64,000 bases of DNA from Candidatus Iainarchaeum sp. (GTDB taxonomy: Archaea; Iainarchaeota; Iainarchaeia; Iainarchaeales; GCA-2688035), in assembly GCA_017610205.1 (NCBI GenBank), contig JAFCCL010000004.1, forward strand, positions 1 through 64,000, given 5' to 3'. The position numbers and the translations under genes were made by a program. The notes under the pieces were generated by a model, which was not told the DNA's origin, searched no databases, and worked only from the letters and a program-made list of their open reading frames with translations. Positions 8,457-16,391 of this stretch are shown here, in pieces (positions within the stretch are counted from its first letter, which is position 1; each line of letters begins with the position of its first letter).

Positions 8457-8579
8457 TCACAATTTTCCAGTGGCTGCCAAAAGCTTTTCATGACCTTTTA
8501 CCAGCTTGTTGAATTCTTTTAGCTCTTTCGAAACTATTTTGCAGTTTAACCTATCTTTTGAATTGCCTGATTTTGCCAT
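8457..8579 (-). CDS. Small protein (40 aa, unrecognised)
   Basis: An ATG-initiated ORF beginning M-A-K-S-G-N-S-K-D-R-L and ending L-L-A-A-T-G-K-L. The composition is protein-like, with an amphipathic middle (V-S-K-E-L-K-E-F-N-K-L-V-K) suggesting one helix. A TATA-like A/T tract lies about 25-35 bases upstream, consistent with leaderless expression. It lies alone on the minus strand in a 415-base gap. No family recognised; coding status rests on composition only. Confidence 0.4.
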   Translation of the reverse strand: MAKSGNSKDRLNCKIVSKELKEFNKLVKGHEKLLAATGKL

Positions 8580-8659
8580 AATCATAACATACCCAAAACA
8601 GTTAATAAAAATACCTAAAAAAAGCAAACATTTATTTTCTGCATTGGACTAATTATACT

Positions 8660-9049
8660 ATGCAAAAAAGGCGCGGTAAGAACGCAGGACTTGACAGGCA
8701 CAAGAAAAAAAGAAAGCCAGGGGCAAGAATGACAAGAGCAAAGCCTGGAGCAAAAAGAGAGGTTATAAAGATACCAACAACACTTGATGAGAAAGCAACT
8801 GCGATTTCAAATATTATAACTATGAAAAGCAAGCGGCTTATAGGCCGTGATGGCAAGATACACAGAGACCCGAGTTTCGCTATTAGTGCTGGTCCAGCTG
8901 GTTTTACTAACCTTATGAAAATCCGGCAAAGCCCAGCAGTGAAGATAGTGGAAGACTATCCAACTCTTGCAAAAAGAAAAGCGGCATTCTTGAGCGCGAT
9001 TGGTGGAAAAGAACCCATAAATAGATTGTGCTTGGAAATGAATCAATAG
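8660..9049 (+). CDS. Basic protein of unknown function, possibly truncated by an amber codon
   Basis: A 129-residue protein whose first 35 residues are strongly basic (K-R-R-G-K-N-A-G-L-D-R-H-K-K-K-R-K), suggesting nucleic-acid binding, followed by a mixed segment with R-L-I-G-R-D-G-K-I-H-R-D-P. I do not recognise it. The frame ends at TAG 9047-9049 after N-Q and then stays open for 25 more codons (L-D-S-I-G-M-P-A-L-K-L-S-E-K-E-A-F-E-L) to TAG at 9125-9127, and that extension looks protein-like. Either the stop is a recent nonsense change (CAG to TAG) or the tail is chance. Confidence 0.55.
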   Translation: MQKRRGKNAGLDRHKKKRKPGARMTRAKPGAKREVIKIPTTLDEKATAISNIITMKSKRLIGRDGKIHRDPSFAISAGPAGFTNLMKIRQSPAVKIVEDYPTLAKRKAAFLSAIGGKEPINRLCLEMNQ

Positions 9050-9225
9050 CTTGATAGTATTGGAATGCCTGCATTAAAGCTTTCTGAGAAAGAGGCTTTT
9101 GAACTTGTTTTGAGCGTAATTCACTAGATTTAAATCTTTTTCCATGCCCTATTTGTATTGGTTTTTAGGACCACGTGGATTTTAATTAATTTTTCCATTT
9201 GGCACTGATTTTGAGGTGAACAGGA

Positions 9226-9498
9226 ATGAGCACAGATGTAAAAAAAGAACTCGAAGAATTGCTTGAAATGATGAAAGAGGTTGCCACAGACCACCAGGTT
9301 CCAAGAAATATTAGGGGAATTGTTGAAGAGGCAATGGAAAAGGTTTCAGGCAAAGAGGTTAAAATAGAGGATTTGAGCACAGCTGTTTACAAAATGGACG
9401 ACATTAGCAAAGACTTAAACATTCCAGACCATACAAGAACAGACGTCTGGGAAATAATCAGCGCAATGGAAGCAATCAGGGAGAAAATAAAGGAGTAA
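9226..9498 (+). CDS. UPF0147 family protein
   Basis: A 90-residue all-helical protein matching UPF0147, a small family found across Euryarchaeota and related lineages. Family features are an acidic N-terminal helix, the conserved D-H-Q-V-P-R-N-I-R and the final helix W-E-I-I-S-A-M-E. Function unknown. It ends 5 bases before the PolD small subunit, so it is probably the first gene of that operon. A GAGGTGA Shine-Dalgarno site precedes the ATG. Confidence 0.88.
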   Translation: MSTDVKKELEELLEMMKEVATDHQVPRNIRGIVEEAMEKVSGKEVKIEDLSTAVYKMDDISKDLNIPDHTRTDVWEIISAMEAIREKIKE

Positions 9499-9503
9499 TT
9501 GCG

Positions 9504-11027
9504 GTGCAAGTTCAAGCTGATATAAAAAGCGAAATCGTAAATTATGTAAGCGAAAAAAAAGCCTTTGTTGATGAAAAAGCAGTTGAATTGCTTAAAAGCC
9601 GGGAAAATTTTCGCGAAATAATTGACGGATTGCTTGAGGAAGGAATTTTCTTCATAAACAGCGAAGCTGTTGAAAAAAAGCTGATTAAAACAAAGCTTGA
9701 TGGACTTGAAACAAAAAAGGTTTCTGTGAAAGACAAGGGATTTAAGCCAATTGCAAAAGAGTACAATGAAAAAATCAGAGTTATTTCAAAATACGATGTT
9801 ACAGGCCAAAGCAAAAGCGAGGGAAAAACCGAAAACTTTTTGCACTACTTTCAAAGAAAGTTTGAATTGCTTTCCCAGATTTTAAAAAGAAGACAGGGAA
9901 TTAGCCCAAGGCCAATTAGCAGAGTAAAGCTTGTTCCAAAAGGCAACAAAGTTGACGTAATTGGAATGGTTTTAAGAAAATGGATTACAAAAAAGGGACA
10001 CGTTGCCCTTGAACTTGAAGACCTTGAATCAAAATGCATTGCACTCTTAATCAAAAATGATGTTGACACCAAAGGAATTGCTGAAAGGGTTTTGGTTGAC
10101 AGCGTAATTGCAGTAAAGGCAGTCAAGTGGAATGATGATTTGATAATAATAAAAGAAGTGTTCTGGCCTGACCTGACAGTAAGGCAGGCAAAACATGTTG
10201 ACACAAATTTTACAATTGCCTCAACAAGCGATTTTCATATAGGAAGCAGGTTTTTTCTTGAAAAGGAATGCAATAATTTCATTAATTGGATTAATGGAAG
10301 AGAAGGCGGAGAAAAGGAAAGGAAAAAGGTTGGCAGAATAAAATATCTGGTAATAACAGGCGACAATGTTGACGGAGTGGGAATTTACCCAAACCAGATT
10401 AATGAACTTACAATCAAAGACATTTACAAACAATACGAAGAATTCAGCAGACTAATAGAGCAAATTCCAGACTACATTGAAATTGTAATCTGCCCAGGGC
10501 AACACGATGCAGTAAGATGGGCAGACCCACAGCCGGCAATTCCAAAAGAGTTTTTGCCAGAATTGAATAAAAGGGAAAATATTCACTTTGTCGGAAGCCC
10601 AGGGTGGATTGAAATTGAAACCCTCAAAATAATGATGTACCACGGTGGAGCATTGCACGACCTGATTGGAAGCGTTGGCTATCTTAACAGCAAACACCCT
10701 GAACAGGCAATGATAGAGGTTTTAAAAAAAAGGGACATAATGTCAACATACGGAATGAAACAACCCTATGTTCCGGAAAAAGAAGACTTTCTTGTAGTAA
10801 AAGAAGAACCAGACCTTGTATACATTGGAGACATGCACCACAATGCATACGGAAGCTATAGGGGAACAACAGTAATAAACTCCGGAACATGGCAGGCAAG
10901 GACAGACTATCAGGTAAAACTTGGACATGTGCCAACCCCTGGAATTGTTCCAATTTACGAAATGAAAACAGGAAAAATAAGTGAAAATTATTTTGTGGAA
11001 AAAAAAGGACTGAAGGAAATTGATTAA
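9504..11027 (+). CDS. polB: DNA polymerase D small subunit DP1
   Basis: The 507-residue proofreading subunit of the archaeal replicative polymerase PolD. An OB-fold region (~145-215) precedes the Mre11-like phosphoesterase, whose metal ligands are visible in S-D-F-H (242-245), G-D-N-V-D (286-290), G-Q-H-D (332-335), the later H-G-G-A-L-H-D and G-D-M-H-H. These give 3'-5' exonuclease activity. It starts with GTG 5 bases after UPF0147 and lies 51 bases before DP2. An imperfect copy of its final ~26 bases follows the stop (about 11034-11061). Confidence 0.95.
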   Translation: MQVQADIKSEIVNYVSEKKAFVDEKAVELLKSRENFREIIDGLLEEGIFFINSEAVEKKLIKTKLDGLETKKVSVKDKGFKPIAKEYNEKIRVISKYDVTGQSKSEGKTENFLHYFQRKFELLSQILKRRQGISPRPISRVKLVPKGNKVDVIGMVLRKWITKKGHVALELEDLESKCIALLIKNDVDTKGIAERVLVDSVIAVKAVKWNDDLIIIKEVFWPDLTVRQAKHVDTNFTIASTSDFHIGSRFFLEKECNNFINWINGREGGEKERKKVGRIKYLVITGDNVDGVGIYPNQINELTIKDIYKQYEEFSRLIEQIPDYIEIVICPGQHDAVRWADPQPAIPKEFLPELNKRENIHFVGSPGWIEIETLKIMMYHGGALHDLIGSVGYLNSKHPEQAMIEVLKKRDIMSTYGMKQPYVPEKEDFLVVKEEPDLVYIGDMHHNAYGSYRGTTVINSGTWQARTDYQVKLGHVPTPGIVPIYEMKTGKISENYFVEKKGLKEID

Positions 11028-11078
11028 AATGATTAAAAAAAGGAACTGAAAATGAAAGATTATGAAAAGTGATTTTTA

Positions 11079-14000
11079 ATGAAACTTGAACTAGATATTG
11101 AAGCAAAACCAGCTGTGAAAAAATATTACAAAGCCATTGTTGCAGAAGTTGAAAAACAGCTTTCGGTTGCAGAAAAAGCAAAAGAAAAAGGGCTTGATTT
11201 AAGCACAGGCATTGAGTCAAAGCCAGTGGCAGACCTGGCTGACAGAACCGAAACAATTATTGGACCGCTTGGAATTGCAAAAAGGTACAGGCAGGTTTTT
11301 GAAGAAAAAAAAGGCGACAGGATTGAAGCAATATTTCAACTGTTCAGGGAAATCCTTGAACAAAAATGGTGCAAAATAGAAGACGAAAGCAAAAGAGTGG
11401 AACAGGCAATAAAAACATCCCTTGTGCTAAACACAGAGGGCGTTGTTGTAGCTCCATTGGACGGAGTGCCAAGAGTTGAAATCAACAAAAACCCCGACGG
11501 GTCAAAATATATTGACATCTATTACGCAGGACCAATAAGGGCCGCTGGAGGAACAAGCCAGGTGCTGCCATTAATTTTGGGAGATTATGCAAGAAATATT
11601 TTGGAAATTGACAGATACAAGCCAACAGACGACGAAGTTGAAAGATATGTTGAAGAATGCCAAATTTATGACGAAATTGTTACAAGGCAATACAAGCCAA
11701 CAGACGACGAAGTAAGAAAAATTGTAAGAAATTGCACTGTCTGCATAAACGGGGAGCCAACAGAAGAAAGAGAAGTGGCAGTAAACAGGGACTTGCCAAG
11801 AATTCCAAAAAACAGGGTTCGTGGAGGAATGTGCCTTGTGTTAAGCGAAGGAGTCGCATTAAAAGCACCAAAAATACTAAAGTTTGCAAAAAAACTAAAA
11901 CTTGACTGGAACTGGCTTGAAGGAATAATAAAAGTAAGCAAATCAGACTCCGGTGAAAGAAAACTAAAGCCAAATGAAAAGTTTTTAATCGGAGCTGCTG
12001 CAGGAAGGCCAATTTTAGCATACCCAATGAGACCAGGCGGCTTTAGGTTGAGATATGGAAGGGCAAGAAATATGGGAATTATGGGCAAAGGAATTCACCC
12101 GGCAACAATGCACATTCTCGAAGGCTTTATTGCAAACGCCACCCAAATGAAAGTTGAAAGGCCAGGAAAGGCAGCAGGAATGTCTCCGGTTGACAGCATT
12201 GAAGGCCCTATTGTAAGGCTTTACAGCGGAAGTGTTGTTAAAGTAAATACTTTGGATGAAGCAATAAAGCTCAAGCCAAGAGTTGAAAAAATTCTTTTCC
12301 TGGGAGATTTGCTAATAAGCGTTGGTGATTTCAGATATAGTGCACACCCACTTGTCCCGGCAGGCTATTGCCACGAATGGTGGATTGAGGAAGCAAGAAG
12401 ACAGCTTGGAGAAAAAGCAAACGAGTTGCCTGACCCAAAAAATGTAAGCATTTCACAAGCAATTGAATTGTCAAAAAAATACCACCTGCCGCTGCATCCA
12501 AACGCACTTTTTTACTACACCAACCTTGAGAAAAAAGAAATATTACAGCTTGCCAAGTTTTTGAAAACAGGAAAAAAGAATGAAGAAAAAAAGGGCGAAG
12601 AAAAAAAGAATGAAAAGGAAAAAGTAGTGAATAAAGAAAGTGAAAAGATTATTTTTGAAAATGACACTGTTGGAAAAAAACTTCTTGAAAAAATTGGAGC
12701 ATGCCACGAACTCAAAGAAGGAAAAATTTTATTAGACCTTGATAAATTCAAGGCAATGGAGAAAGCACTGGGAATTGAAAAAGCAATTGAAGGACTTGAA
12801 AAGGCAATTGAAAAATCACCCAATGTAATTTCAGCACTAAGCCTTGTAGCAGGAATTCCAATAAGGGACTTGGCAGGAACATGGATTGGAGCAAGAATGG
12901 GAAGGCCAGAAGCAAGCAAGCCCAGAAAAATGACAGGAAACCCGCATGTTCTGTTTCCAATTGGAAGGGCAGGAGGAAACATCAGGTCAATAAACAAGGC
13001 AATGACAAGCAATGGTGAAGGAAAAGAGGGCTCGGTAAATGTTGAAATTGCATTATACAAATGCCCAAAATGCGAAGCAGTAAGAGAACAGCCCTTTTGC
13101 CACAAGTGCAGGGTAAGAACTGAAAAAACAAGCATTTGCCCAAGCTGTGGTTCCCTAACCAAAGGAAAAAAATGCGAAAAATGCGGTGGACAAACAGAAG
13201 CATTCAGCAAAAGAAGTGTTGACCTGCAGGAATTGGTACAGACAGCAGTAGAAAATTTAGGAGTAAGAATGCCCAACATTGTAAAAGGAGTCAAAGGCAT
13301 GATAAATGAAAACAAGGATGCCGAGCCATTGGAGAAAGGAATTCTTAGAGCAAAATACGATTTGCACATTTTCAGGGATGCAACAATAAGATATGAGGCA
13401 ATTGATGCCCCTCTAACCCACTTCAAGCCAGAAGAGGTTGGAATAAGCGTTGAAAAAGCAAGAGAATTGGGGTATGAAAAAGATACTTTTGGAAAAGACC
13501 TTTTGGACAAAGGGCAGGTTGTTGAAATAATGCCACAGGACATTGTAATCAACGAAGGCGCAGGCGATTTCTTTGTAAAAATTTCAAAATTCATTGACGA
13601 ATTGCTTGTAAGATTTTACAAGCTTGAACCATATTTTAATGCAGAAAAAAGAGAGGACATGATTGGACAGCTTGTACTAGGGCTTGCACCACACACCTCT
13701 GCCGCAATAACAGGAAGGATTTTGGGATATACAAAGGCAAGAGCCTGCTTTGCACACCCCTACTTCCACCAGACAAAAAGAAGAAATGTGGATGGAGACC
13801 AGGATAGTTTAATGCTTTTAATGGACAATTTGCTCAACTTTTCACACAATTATTTGCCAGGAAGCAGGGGTGGAAGAATGGATGCCTCGCTTGTTTTTAC
13901 AGTTGCATTAAAGCCAACAGAAATAGACAACGAATGCTATGACATGGAAATATGCAGTGAATACCCCTTGGAACTTTATGAAAATGCTGAAAAAATGGCT

Positions 14001-14537
14001 CCATCAGACAGTGGCAGTTTGAAAAGAATAGAACACATTTTGGGAAAAGAAGGGCAATACAGCGGGTTTGGCTTTTCCCATCCAACAACACAGTTTGACG
14101 CAGGACCGGTTTATTCAAAATATGTTCTGCTTAACACAATGGAGGAAAAATTAAGGGCGCAGGCAAGATTGCAGCAAAGAATTGAAGCCGTTGACAGCAA
14201 AGATGCTTTGGAGCGGGTAATGGCAACACATTTAATGCCTGACATTATTGGAAACACAAGGGCTTTTAGCAGACAAAACTTCAGGTGCACAAAATGCAAT
14301 GCCCGCATTAGAAGAATTCCACTAAACGGAAAATGCCCAAAATGCGGACAGTCCAAAATCATTCTAACAGTAAACGAGGGCGGCGTAAGAAAATACCTTG
14401 GCATTGCAAAAAAGCTTGCAGACGAATTTGAACTAAGCAACTACCTAAAACAAAGGCTTGAACTCGCAAATCAGGAAATAAACAGCGTATTTCAAAACGA
14501 GCAGCCGGAACAAAAAAAGTTAGGGGAATTTGTTTAA
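11079..14537 (+). CDS. polC: DNA polymerase D large subunit DP2
   Basis: The 1152-residue catalytic subunit of PolD. The two-barrel catalytic core carries the Asp cluster in N-V-D-G-D-Q-D-S (about 903-910). One Cys-rich zinc module lies at about 662-705 (C-P-K-C ... C-H-K-C ... C-P-S-C ... C-E-K-C) and another near the C-terminus at about 1070-1092. No intein interrupts the active-site region, unlike some archaea. A Lys/Glu-rich insertion of about 25 residues near 505-530 looks like a low-complexity expansion. GTGATTTTTA precedes the ATG. Together with DP1 it makes the replicative holoenzyme recruited near Orc1/Cdc6. Confidence 0.96.
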   Translation: MKLELDIEAKPAVKKYYKAIVAEVEKQLSVAEKAKEKGLDLSTGIESKPVADLADRTETIIGPLGIAKRYRQVFEEKKGDRIEAIFQLFREILEQKWCKIEDESKRVEQAIKTSLVLNTEGVVVAPLDGVPRVEINKNPDGSKYIDIYYAGPIRAAGGTSQVLPLILGDYARNILEIDRYKPTDDEVERYVEECQIYDEIVTRQYKPTDDEVRKIVRNCTVCINGEPTEEREVAVNRDLPRIPKNRVRGGMCLVLSEGVALKAPKILKFAKKLKLDWNWLEGIIKVSKSDSGERKLKPNEKFLIGAAAGRPILAYPMRPGGFRLRYGRARNMGIMGKGIHPATMHILEGFIANATQMKVERPGKAAGMSPVDSIEGPIVRLYSGSVVKVNTLDEAIKLKPRVEKILFLGDLLISVGDFRYSAHPLVPAGYCHEWWIEEARRQLGEKANELPDPKNVSISQAIELSKKYHLPLHPNALFYYTNLEKKEILQLAKFLKTGKKNEEKKGEEKKNEKEKVVNKESEKIIFENDTVGKKLLEKIGACHELKEGKILLDLDKFKAMEKALGIEKAIEGLEKAIEKSPNVISALSLVAGIPIRDLAGTWIGARMGRPEASKPRKMTGNPHVLFPIGRAGGNIRSINKAMTSNGEGKEGSVNVEIALYKCPKCEAVREQPFCHKCRVRTEKTSICPSCGSLTKGKKCEKCGGQTEAFSKRSVDLQELVQTAVENLGVRMPNIVKGVKGMINENKDAEPLEKGILRAKYDLHIFRDATIRYEAIDAPLTHFKPEEVGISVEKARELGYEKDTFGKDLLDKGQVVEIMPQDIVINEGAGDFFVKISKFIDELLVRFYKLEPYFNAEKREDMIGQLVLGLAPHTSAAITGRILGYTKARACFAHPYFHQTKRRNVDGDQDSLMLLMDNLLNFSHNYLPGSRGGRMDASLVFTVALKPTEIDNECYDMEICSEYPLELYENAEKMAPSDSGSLKRIEHILGKEGQYSGFGFSHPTTQFDAGPVYSKYVLLNTMEEKLRAQARLQQRIEAVDSKDALERVMATHLMPDIIGNTRAFSRQNFRCTKCNARIRRIPLNGKCPKCGQSKIILTVNEGGVRKYLGIAKKLADEFELSNYLKQRLELANQEINSVFQNEQPEQKKLGEFV

Positions 14538-14541
14538 AAAC

Positions 14542-14566
14542 CTGAGTTCAAATCCCAGTCGAAGCA
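14542..14566 (+). other. tRNA 3'-end remnant (T arm plus acceptor strand), possible attachment site
   Basis: Directly after the DP2 stop is a stretch that reads like the last 25 bases of a tRNA: T stem CTGAG, loop TTCAAAT, T stem CCCAG (four of five pairs), a seven-base acceptor strand TCGAAGC and discriminator A. No matching 5' half (GCTTCGA) occurs nearby. Such fragments are left when elements integrate into tRNA 3' ends. It sits exactly at the left edge of the toxin-antitoxin debris that follows. Confidence 0.4.
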
Positions 14567-14606
14567 ATCAACTTTTATTTTAATTCGAGAAAACACTTTC
14601 AGACAA

Positions 14607-14617
14607 TATATTTAAAA
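14607..14617 (+). promoter_or_regulatory. TATA box of the wHTH gene
   Basis: TATATTTAAAA lies 25-44 bases before the two possible GTG starts of the winged-helix gene. The palindrome immediately downstream of it would overlap the transcription start region. Confidence 0.4.
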
Positions 14618-14621
14618 ACAT

Positions 14622-14641
14622 TATATATCATTTGATATATA
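14622..14641. promoter_or_regulatory. Perfect palindrome, probable operator
   Basis: TATATATCA, a TT spacer, then TGATATATA: two nine-base arms that are exact reverse complements. The site lies between the TATA box and the start of the winged-helix gene, where binding of a repressor would block transcription. Autoregulation by the encoded DNA-binding antitoxin-like protein is inferred. Confidence 0.5.
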
Positions 14642-14650
14642 GTGGTTTTT

Positions 14651-14935
14651 GTGCAGGCTAAAATACAAATATTCAAAAAAGACGTACTGCGCTTTCCAAG
14701 GCTTGATACAGTCTTAATGATTGAAAACGCGATAAGGAAAGCCAAATCAGACCTTACCGCAAGGCAAATCTGGTTGAAACTGCCAAAAAAAGTAATGTGG
14801 CAAACTTTCATTACTACCCTAGAGTACCTTGAATACTCTGGAAAAATTTTGGTAGATAAGGACAAAACAGTCATCTGGATCTGGAACCCAAAAGCGATAG
14901 AGGAAATCAAAAAGGAAGGGCTGATTGCAAAGTAA
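14651..14935 (+). CDS. Winged-helix DNA-binding protein, antitoxin-like
   Basis: A 94-residue protein (97 if GTG 14642 is used) with a winged-helix core: S-D-L-T-A-R-Q-I-W-L-K-L-P-K-K-V-M-W-Q-T-F as the recognition region, then T-T-L-E-Y-L-E-Y-S-G-K-I and the wing V-D-K-D-K-T-V-I-W-I-W-N-P. Archaeal proteins of this type sit directly before a RelE/ParE-like toxin and act as its antitoxin and repressor. Here the downstream toxin is broken, while this gene is intact and has its own palindromic operator. Confidence 0.7.
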   Translation: MQAKIQIFKKDVLRFPRLDTVLMIENAIRKAKSDLTARQIWLKLPKKVMWQTFITTLEYLEYSGKILVDKDKTVIWIWNPKAIEEIKKEGLIAK

Positions 14936-15310
14936 AGAAAGCAATTGAAAGAATCAAATACGTTGCCTTTGCCGAACCATCAATCAAAAAGGCTTTTGAA
15001 GAACTTGAAAAAGGAAAACACGAAGAAAAACAACTGGCAATATTCATTGAAAGAGCAATCAATGACCTGAAGAAAAACCCACTATGTGGAATTAATGTGC
15101 CTTCAAAGCAATGACCAAAAGAGTACATCAAAAAATACAAGATAGATAATTTGAGAAAATATGATTTGCCAAACGGATGGCGGCTAATCTACACACTAAG
15201 AGGCAACCAACACAAACAGAATTAGAAGTAACAAGTTTTCACGAATTATTTCACGGCTACTTTGAAAGATATAGAAGAAGCCGTGGGAAGAAAGTGTATT
15301 TACTGGCAAC
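14932..15310 (+). pseudogene. RelE/ParE-type toxin remnant
   Basis: The frame reads K-K-A-I-E-R-I-K-Y-V-A-F-A-E-P-S, later D-L-K-K-N-P-L-C-G-I-N-V-P, then a TGA at 15112-15114, then P-K-E-Y-I-K-K-Y-K-I-D-N-L-R-K-Y-D-L-P-N-G-W-R-L-I-Y-T, a RelE/ParE-like toxin pattern in which Trp is normally found where the TGA stands. The last part (T-E-L-E-V-T-S-F-H-E-L-F-H-G-Y-F-E-R-Y) is in another frame, so at least one frameshift exists near 15200. No start codon remains: GTA at 14932-14934 stands where a GTG overlapping the antitoxin stop would be expected. The 3' boundary is approximate. Confidence 0.65.
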
Positions 15311-15361
15311 TGAAATGACCACGCACATCGCGACAAGGGAATACCTTGCTAAAAACAGATA

Positions 15362-15615
15362 ATGAAAACTACAGAAAAAGAGCCAAATCCCCCAAATTGG
15401 ACTTAATCAGTATTGACTCAATTTTTGCAAAAGGATTATCTGAACTCATTCACAAAGAGTTTAATACTGCCGAAAGAAGGCAGATGATTGAAGAAATCAA
15501 AAACGGGCATTTTGCAACAAGAAAACAAGTAATAAGCTGATTGCTTAGAAAACTAAAGCAAAAAAACATACAAAATAGATATGTGGACAAAATAGTAAGA
15601 TATCAAAAAAGATGA
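15362..15615 (+). pseudogene. Small broken gene, unrecognised family
   Basis: ATG at 15362 gives M-K-T-T-E-K-E-P-N-P-P-N-W-T then TAA. A one-base shift joins it to an open frame reading L-I-S-I-D-S-I-F-A-K-G-L-S-E-L-I-H-K, ending in TGA at 15538-15540. That frame continues past the TGA as L-L-R-K-L-K-Q-K-N-I-Q-N-R-Y-V-D-K-I-V to TGA at 15613-15615. The best reading is one ~84-residue gene damaged by a frameshift and a nonsense codon. I do not recognise the family; its place suggests a further component of the dead toxin-antitoxin cluster. Confidence 0.45.
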
Positions 15616-15638
15616 TTAAAATTTATGGAGGTAATTAA

Positions 15639-15908
15639 ATGAACAAAATCCAGGTTCGAATGCATAAAGCAATCTCAACCCAAGTAACTACAAACCTCCA
15701 GCCAGATGAGAAACCCAATCGGGCAATATGTTTTTATAGGACTGCGCACAATAGTTTATTAGTGAGATTTATGCCAGAAACAATTACCATAGAAAAAGAA
15801 GAGTATTTGCGCTTGAAACACCAGGCAGAAATAGACACAGATTTTTTGAAAGAACTTGTTTCAAGCCTGTTTGACATAAAAGCAGGCAAAGTAACGCAAG
15901 TTAGATAA
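15639..15908 (+). CDS. RelB-type antitoxin with N-terminal extension
   Basis: The last 45 residues, from an internal ATG at 15771, are a typical archaeal RelB-like antitoxin: P-E-T-I-T-I-E-K-E-E-Y-L-R-L-K, then L-K-E-L-V-S-S-L-F-D-I-K-A-G-K. GTGAGATTT precedes that ATG, so it may be the real start. The longer frame from 15639 has a strong GGAGGT site and adds 44 residues I cannot assign. Its stop abuts the stop of the RelE toxin on the opposite strand, so the pair is convergent, whereas most such pairs are co-directional with overlapping ends. Confidence 0.65.
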   Translation: MNKIQVRMHKAISTQVTTNLQPDEKPNRAICFYRTAHNSLLVRFMPETITIEKEEYLRLKHQAEIDTDFLKELVSSLFDIKAGKVTQVR

Positions 15909-16226
15909 CTATTTTTCCAGCAAATCTTCCAGCTCTTTTTTGTAAGTACCCAACAAAAGCCAAATAGAATTAATTATTCTCTGCTGGTCTTTTTTCGTGC
16001 TCAAATTAACAACATAAACGGTTTTCTTTTCCTCAAAAACAAGAAAGTAAACTCTGAAATTCTCAAGTTTTTTCTCCCGAAACCACTTTGGGCCCAAAGG
16101 CTTTCCAGCAAAAGGATTGACAGAAAGCTGGTCAAAAACCTTCTCAACCCAAACATTGAACTTTTTATCACGCTTCAAAAGCTTTGACTGAAAAGTTCGC
16201 GTAACAAAAACACTAAAAGCAGCCAT
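15909..16226 (-). CDS. RelE-family toxin
   Basis: A 105-residue RelE/StbE-like protein starting M-A-A-F-S-V-F-V-T-R-T-F. Family hallmarks are Q-L-S-V-N-P-F-A-G-K-P-L-G-P, then R-E-K-K-L-E-N-F-R-V-Y-F-L-V-F-E-E and V-N-L-S-T-K-K-D-Q-Q. RelE toxins cleave mRNA on the ribosome. The open frame extends 34 codons further upstream, but that part is hydrophobic and unlike the family, so I chose the ATG at 16226. It is intact, and its likely partner is the convergent RelB-like gene. Confidence 0.78.
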   Translation of the reverse strand: MAAFSVFVTRTFQSKLLKRDKKFNVWVEKVFDQLSVNPFAGKPLGPKWFREKKLENFRVYFLVFEEKKTVYVVNLSTKKDQQRIINSIWLLLGTYKKELEDLLEK

Positions 16227-16391
16227 AGGAACAGAAAACAGTAAACACCATAAAAACGTAACGAAAAAAACAATTAAGTTTCTACATAATATGTTTAAAA
16301 ACGTTTTTAGATAGATGGTTATCAGCACACTGCAGAAAACAAGTAAACTAAACGAAACCGTTTATAGCCCAATCGGGGCATAGCCAAATGC

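Noticed and set aside
14932-15540. UGA decoded as Trp, because two in-frame TGA codons sit at likely Trp positions
   Set aside because: Large intact genes end normally at TGA and use TGG for Trp; other lesions here are frameshifts, a TAA and a TAG. Gene decay explains all of them.
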